From: CBDUUP01 sp965370435 | GTDB lineage: Bacteria; Chloroflexota; Anaerolineae; Anaerolineales; UBA11579 | DNA length: 9,356 nucleotides | Assembly: GCA_965370435.1 (NCBI GenBank) | Contig: CBDUUP010000165.1 | Span: 1-9,356 of the forward strand | Reading direction: 5' to 3' | Shown here: piece after piece, positions 6,507-9,356 of the stretch | How the letters are laid out: each line of letters starts with the position of its first letter | Position numbering within the stretch: position 1 is the first letter of the stretch | Notes under the pieces: generated by a model | Seen by the model: the letters and a program-made list of their open reading frames with translations, nothing else | Database searches by the model: none | Told to the model about the DNA's origin: nothing | Program-made: the position numbers and the translations under genes

Positions 6507-8366
6507 ATGCCCTCCATCTTCCTCAGCCACACCCCCCAAGACCTCCCCTTCGCTCGCATCCTCGCCGCGCATCTGCGATCCCGCGGCGCGCAAGTCTTCC
6601 TCGACGAGCAACCTCTCTCCCCCGGTGAGGACATCCTCGGACGGCTGGGCGATGAAATCGAGCAGAGCGACCACTTCGTCCTTTTACTCAGTCCGTCCTC
6701 CGCCCAAGCTCAATCCATCCACCTCCAACTTGCCTGGGCCATCCGCTGCGACAAACCCATCACACCAGTGATGCTCGAACCCGCCAGCCTGATTGACCTG
6801 CTTTTCCTCGTTGACCAGGAAGCCATTGACTTCTCGAAAAGCGCCTTGAACCGGAAGATCGAGACCGCTTTAGACGAATTGGCCGCCGCTCTGGAACTGC
6901 CAGAACTTGAAGGGGAACGCCAAACCCTCCCCGATTGGCCTCCCTATAAATATGATGACGAAGACGAAATTGAGGAGAGCGCTTTCACCATTCCACCTGA
7001 CCTCCTTTCTGAGCTTTACATTACCGCCGCAGACCTAGACCAGAAAGACCTCGACCAGGCCATGTTTATTTACCGGCTCATCTATAATTTGGATGAAGAT
7101 TACATGGTCGGCAAAGTCAAAGCCTTCCTGAATGCGAAAGAAAAGGAGTGGCGCAAGAGTTGGCCCGACAAACTCCTCGTCCAGGCCGAAACCGCCCTGG
7201 ACGCCGGTCACTGGCGTCTGGCCGCACGCCGCGCCCTGGACGTGCAGGAAATGCAAGGATTCCTCCTCCGCGCCAGCGATATCGTCAATCTTTGCCACAA
7301 ACTTCTCGAATACGAACCCGATTATGAGACCGCCATCCTCGCCGCAGAATCAGGAAAATGGAATGCTGTCACAACATTATTAAGAGATATTCGAGAAAAA
7401 TGCCCCCAGTTCGGAGATCCTGCGAACTTAGTTCGAGGAAAACCAGTCGAAGCTAATCTTGCCGAGTGTTTGCGGGTAATTGCCTCCTTGAAAGGCCACC
7501 GGAAAGCGGTCAACGCGGTCGCATTCTCACCCGATGGGAAAATCTTGGCCTCCGCCGGTGAAGATCAAAACATCATCCTCTGGAGTGTCCCTGAAGGAAT
7601 CGAACTCGCTGTCCTGAAAGGCCACCAAAAAGCCATCCACGCCCTGGATTTTTCCCCCGACGGGACAATACTCGCCTCCTCCGCCGGTGGTGCGCTTGCA
7701 GGAGATAACACCATCCGCCTTTGGCAATTACCCGACGGAAAAGAGCTTCATACACTTGTCGGACACGATGACCGAGTTTCCAGCCTGAAATTCTCTCCTG
7801 ATGGATCTACCCTCGCCTCCGCATCGTCCGATAGAACTGTCAGATTGTGGCAAGCATCTGATGGGAAACAGATCTCCCAATTCGAAGGCCATACCGATTT
7901 CGTTCGCAATGTTTCCTTTTCACCGGATGGAAAATTCTTGGCCTCATGCGGTGATGATTGGCGGGTTATGATGTGGGATGTTTCAAATCAGAATGAGATA
8001 CTTTCGTTATCCGGTCACGCCGCGCCAGTCCGCGATGTAACCTTCTCGCCTGATGGAAAAATCCTCGCTTCAGCCTCCCTCGACGGGACCATCGTTCTCT
8101 GGGATTTCCCCATCGGCCGTGAGCTTTTCACCCTGGAAGGTCACCGCGGGGGAGCGCTTTCCCTCGCGTTTTCTCCCAAAAGTGACTTGCTCATCTCTGG
8201 AGGCCGCGATGGATTCCTCAAGATTTGGGATGTAAACAACCACACTGAAGTCTCTTCCCACCGGGGACATCTATCAGACCTCACCTCAGTCGCTTTCTCA
8301 CCCGATGGGATATTTATCGCCACCTCTTCTATTGATAAAACCGTACGCATTTGGGGATTAGGCTAA
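6507..8366 (+). CDS. TIR domain / helical linker / seven-blade WD40 protein
   Basis: A 619-residue protein in three parts. Residues 1-130 are a TIR domain: strand A IFLSH (4-8), the BB-loop region VFLDEQPLSPGEDI (30-43) and strand D HFVLLLSPSS (56-65). TIR domains either signal by TIR-TIR contacts or degrade NAD+. The catalytic Glu expected in the helix after SP is Q74 here, so NADase activity is doubtful. Residues about 150-310 are an acidic linker (DDEDE) and a mainly helical, TPR-like region, where STAND proteins would have an NTPase; no P-loop is seen. Residues about 322-619 hold seven WD40 repeats, each with GH...FSPDG...LW/IW, the GH histidines at 331, 373, 420, 462, 504, 546 and 588. 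This is a closed propeller, likely a protein-binding or sensing platform. ATG 6507 directly precedes strand A and has no Shine-Dalgarno. An immune or signalling role is inferred; the partner is unknown. Confidence 0.9.
   Translation: MPSIFLSHTPQDLPFARILAAHLRSRGAQVFLDEQPLSPGEDILGRLGDEIEQSDHFVLLLSPSSAQAQSIHLQLAWAIRCDKPITPVMLEPASLIDLLFLVDQEAIDFSKSALNRKIETALDELAAALELPELEGERQTLPDWPPYKYDDEDEIEESAFTIPPDLLSELYITAADLDQKDLDQAMFIYRLIYNLDEDYMVGKVKAFLNAKEKEWRKSWPDKLLVQAETALDAGHWRLAARRALDVQEMQGFLLRASDIVNLCHKLLEYEPDYETAILAAESGKWNAVTTLLRDIREKCPQFGDPANLVRGKPVEANLAECLRVIASLKGHRKAVNAVAFSPDGKILASAGEDQNIILWSVPEGIELAVLKGHQKAIHALDFSPDGTILASSAGGALAGDNTIRLWQLPDGKELHTLVGHDDRVSSLKFSPDGSTLASASSDRTVRLWQASDGKQISQFEGHTDFVRNVSFSPDGKFLASCGDDWRVMMWDVSNQNEILSLSGHAAPVRDVTFSPDGKILASASLDGTIVLWDFPIGRELFTLEGHRGGALSLAFSPKSDLLISGGRDGFLKIWDVNNHTEVSSHRGHLSDLTSVAFSPDGIFIATSSIDKTVRIWGLG
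7494..8366 (+). repeat. Seven tandem WD40-coding repeats, 126-nt period
   Basis: The Gly-His codon pairs start at 7494, 7620, 7761, 7887, 8013, 8139 and 8265, giving intervals of 126, 141, 126, 126, 126 and 126 nt. The regular 42-codon unit points to amplification of one module. The one longer unit (blade 2) carries an extra five codons near 7686-7703 (GGALAG region), in a loop before the NTIRLW strand. Nucleotide conservation is highest at the TTCTCNCCNGATGG core coding FSPDG. Confidence 0.9.
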
Positions 8367-8462
8367 CAATTAAGTTTTTCCCAAGAATACTGAAATAGGA
8401 ATTAACCGACAGTTTCAGCAAATAATTGTCAAAAAAAACACCCTCGTTAAATATTTTCCCCT

Positions 8463-8492
8463 TTGACGCTGAGATTTGCTTATTATTATTAT
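8463..8492 (+). promoter_or_regulatory. Possible secondary promoter (TTGACG ... TATTAT)
   Basis: TTGACG (8463-8468, five of six -35 positions) is followed after 18 nt by TATTAT (8487-8492, five of six -10 positions). The AT-rich surroundings make chance -10 matches common, so support is modest. It would give a long leader containing the CTCTGTG repeat. Confidence 0.3.
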
Positions 8493-8507
8493 ATATATTT
8501 TATGTTT

Positions 8508-8540
8508 TTCTCTGTGACCTCTGTGTCTCTGTGGTAAAAA
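8508..8540 (+). repeat. CTCTGTG-type short intergenic repeat
   Basis: Three near-copies of TCTGTG-x(2-3) in a row (TCTGTG starts at 8511, 8520 and 8528) give an 8-9 nt period, flanked by T-rich and A-rich ends. From general familiarity, strings of this form (CTxxGTGTCTCxGTGGT) recur between genes in many bacterial genomes. It resembles in layout the CTTTCG/CGCGAAA repeat at 4268-4309, suggesting the same class of element. Confidence 0.5.
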
Positions 8541-8594
8541 GTTTGAAAAGAAGCCATTTATTCAGAGACGAAATGCACACTATCAGGGGGCCAG

Positions 8595-8611
8595 AAATTG
8601 GAACCCAATTT
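8595..8611 (+). repeat. Hairpin AAATTGG-AAC-CCAATTT before the -35 box
   Basis: A perfect 7-bp inverted repeat with a 3-nt loop, ending 3 nt before the TTGACA. As DNA it could be a second operator site; as RNA, followed by TTA, it could weakly terminate transcripts coming from upstream. Neither role can be decided from sequence. Confidence 0.4.
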
Positions 8612-8614
8612 TAC

Positions 8615-8643
8615 TTGACATAGAACTTATGTTCTGTTATCAT
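8615..8643 (+). promoter_or_regulatory. Near-consensus sigma-70-type promoter
   Basis: TTGACA (8615-8620, perfect), a 17-nt spacer, and TATCAT (8638-8643, five of six). The predicted transcription start is near 8650, giving a leader of about 43 nt before ATG 8693. This is the strongest promoter in the window. Confidence 0.8.
8622..8635 (+). promoter_or_regulatory. LexA-like SOS box (AGAAC-TTAT-GTTCT) inside the promoter spacer
   Basis: A perfect 5-bp palindrome around a 4-nt centre that contains GAAC-N4-GTTC, the core of the LexA/DinR box of Gram-positive bacteria (CGAACRNRYGTTYG), also reported for green non-sulfur bacteria. It lies wholly between the -35 and -10 hexamers, the classical place for a repressor to exclude RNA polymerase. 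Outer bases are A/T rather than C/G, and one centre base departs from consensus. Another palindrome-binding repressor remains possible. Confidence 0.6.
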
Positions 8644-8674
8644 ATACCTAATACTCGGAGAAAAAACAACCTCC

Positions 8675-8680
8675 AGAGGT
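8675..8680 (+). promoter_or_regulatory. Shine-Dalgarno-like AGAGGT before ATG 8693
   Basis: AGAGGT lies 12 nt before ATG 8693, a long but tolerable spacing. No in-frame ATG, GTG or TTG occurs between the predicted transcription start and 8693, so this supports the chosen start. Confidence 0.4.
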
Positions 8681-8692
8681 TTACGTATTCCT

Positions 8693-9356
8693 ATGAAAGA
8701 TCAAGAAATCGCTCAAGCTATCGCCATATATAATAAATATGTGAATGGAGCCTCCTCTGCCCCATCCACCTTTGATTCCACCCATCAAAACCGCTACTCA
8801 TTGCAGCACACCCTGGAAAGCCTAGTTCCCCTGCCTTCCCATTCAATGTTGATCGGCCTCTGCCAGGACGGTCTGCCCCTTCTCCTCGAATTGACCAATC
8901 CCGCGCCCCGGTCGGTCCTCCTCACCAGCGATCATTCTTCGGTGAACGCCAAAATGCTGAACACTTTCTTATCATCAGCCTACGCTTTGAATTCCAAGAG
9001 TGAAGTGAACCTTCACTTGATTACCACCGATGAAGATGAACTCATCAATGTCGCTTCAAGTGATATCTGCATCCAGAGATTAACCCCCTATGACCGTGGT
9101 ATTTACGAAACCATCTCCGAATTGACCGCCCTGGCGGAGCAACGCCGCTACGGAAGGCAAGAAGGCCCCGTTCAAATCCTCGCCATCACCGATCTGGAAC
9201 TTCTCGTTTCTAGATTTGACTACGAAGATTACTTGAATTTCAAATGGCTGCTCCAGCATGGCGCAAAATCCCAGGTCTGGACCGTCGCCACCGTGACCTC
9301 CCAATCCTCCCTGGAGATCAGCAAAAAATATATGCAGCACCTCTCCACCCGGATCG
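8693..9356 (+). CDS. Degenerate FtsK/HerA-like P-loop protein, 5' part only
   Basis: An open frame of 221 codons that continues past the window end without a stop. The layout recalls FtsK/HerA-type ATPase cores: QDGLPLLLELTNPAPRSVLLTSD (58-80) ends in a strand where the P-loop should be, followed by a helix, a strand (NLHLITTDEDEL, 106-117), a helix ending ALAEQRRYGR (146-155) and a hydrophobic strand ILAITDLELL (162-171) where Walker B is expected, then WLLQHGAKSQVWTVATV. The Walker A stretch reads SDHSSVNAK (79-87), so the GxxGxGK[T/S] pattern is gone, and the Walker B acid pair is reduced to TD. If the fold is right, ATP binding is probably lost. Expression is predicted from a strong promoter with a LexA-like box, suggesting induction by DNA damage. 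The family assignment is by pattern only and uncertain; that the frame is coding is well supported by codon use, its length and the promoter. Confidence 0.55.
   Translation, partial: MKDQEIAQAIAIYNKYVNGASSAPSTFDSTHQNRYSLQHTLESLVPLPSHSMLIGLCQDGLPLLLELTNPAPRSVLLTSDHSSVNAKMLNTFLSSAYALNSKSEVNLHLITTDEDELINVASSDICIQRLTPYDRGIYETISELTALAEQRRYGRQEGPVQILAITDLELLVSRFDYEDYLNFKWLLQHGAKSQVWTVATVTSQSSLEISKKYMQHLSTRI

Larger units (their letters stand above)
8367..8692. other. 326-nt AT-rich intergenic regulatory region
   Basis: A gene-free stretch between the TIR-WD40 gene and the next gene. In order it holds: a weak CTGAAA/TTTCAG inverted repeat (8390-8395 with 8413-8418, 17-nt loop, no T-run, so a poor terminator); an A8 run at about 8431; an AT-rich tract 8481-8503 with a possible upstream promoter; a CTCTGTG repeat at 8510-8535; a 7-bp hairpin at 8595-8611; and a strong promoter with an embedded palindrome at 8615-8643. 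A 65-codon open frame crosses it but runs through the repeat and promoter and shows no protein-like features. Confidence 0.7.

Noticed and set aside
7423..7435. CGAAC-TTA-GTTCG palindrome resembling a LexA box
   Set aside because: The centre is 3 nt, not the 4 nt needed for the GAAC-N4-GTTC box, and it lies inside the TIR-WD40 coding sequence away from any promoter; probably chance.
8390..8418. CTGAAA/TTTCAG inverted repeat as a terminator of the TIR-WD40 gene
   Set aside because: Only 6 bp with a 17-nt loop and no T-run; too weak to call.
8426..8623. 65-codon open frame in the intergenic region with a hydrophobic segment
   Set aside because: No ATG start; it runs through the CTCTGTG repeat and into the TTGACA promoter, and its hydrophobic part comes from the AT-rich tract.

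Overview
All six coding regions are on the + strand. The window looks like chromosomal DNA of a free-living bacterium, most likely a Chloroflexota (Anaerolineae-like) genome. That placement is an inference. It rests on a GC-rich genome with C-ending codons, a CCA-adding enzyme with a long-type C-terminal tail, large WD40 proteins, short intergenic repeats of a kind common in such genomes, and a GAAC-N4-GTTC (Gram-positive type) LexA-like box, a motif I recall being reported for a green non-sulfur bacterium. No rRNA, tRNA, CRISPR array, IS element or phage gene is visible.

Region 1 (1-1441) is housekeeping: the 3' part of a tRNA nucleotidyltransferase (CCA-adding) gene whose end overlaps a GNAT acetyltransferase gene by 32 nt. 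Region 2 (1514-4096) is one large gene fusing an N-terminal SGNH-hydrolase-like domain to a complete MBOAT membrane O-acyltransferase, probably for O-acylation of a cell-surface glycan. The 271-nt gap that follows carries an imperfect 42-bp inverted repeat built from CGCGAAA units, then a -10 element and Shine-Dalgarno for region 3 (4368-6440), an intact cytoplasmic prolyl oligopeptidase.

Region 4 (6441-9356) differs in character: less GC-rich, with mixed codon use and AT-rich gaps. After a perfect 10-bp hairpin comes a TIR-helical-WD40 protein with a full seven-blade propeller, in which the TIR catalytic glutamate position reads Gln. A 326-nt gap follows, ending in a near-consensus promoter (TTGACA, 17 nt, TATCAT). 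A perfect AGAAC-TTAT-GTTCT palindrome sits inside the promoter spacer, where a LexA repressor would block it. That promoter drives a gene cut by the window end, whose product resembles an FtsK/HerA-type ATPase core but has a destroyed Walker A motif.

The best candidate for something new is region 4: a probably NADase-dead TIR-WD40 protein beside an apparently damage-inducible, probably ATPase-dead P-loop-like protein. The two need not be co-transcribed, since the second has its own promoter. A joint stress or defence role is a hypothesis, not something the sequence proves. The second point of interest is the single-chain SGNH-MBOAT enzyme, whose SGNH part keeps the serine block but lacks the usual DxxH.
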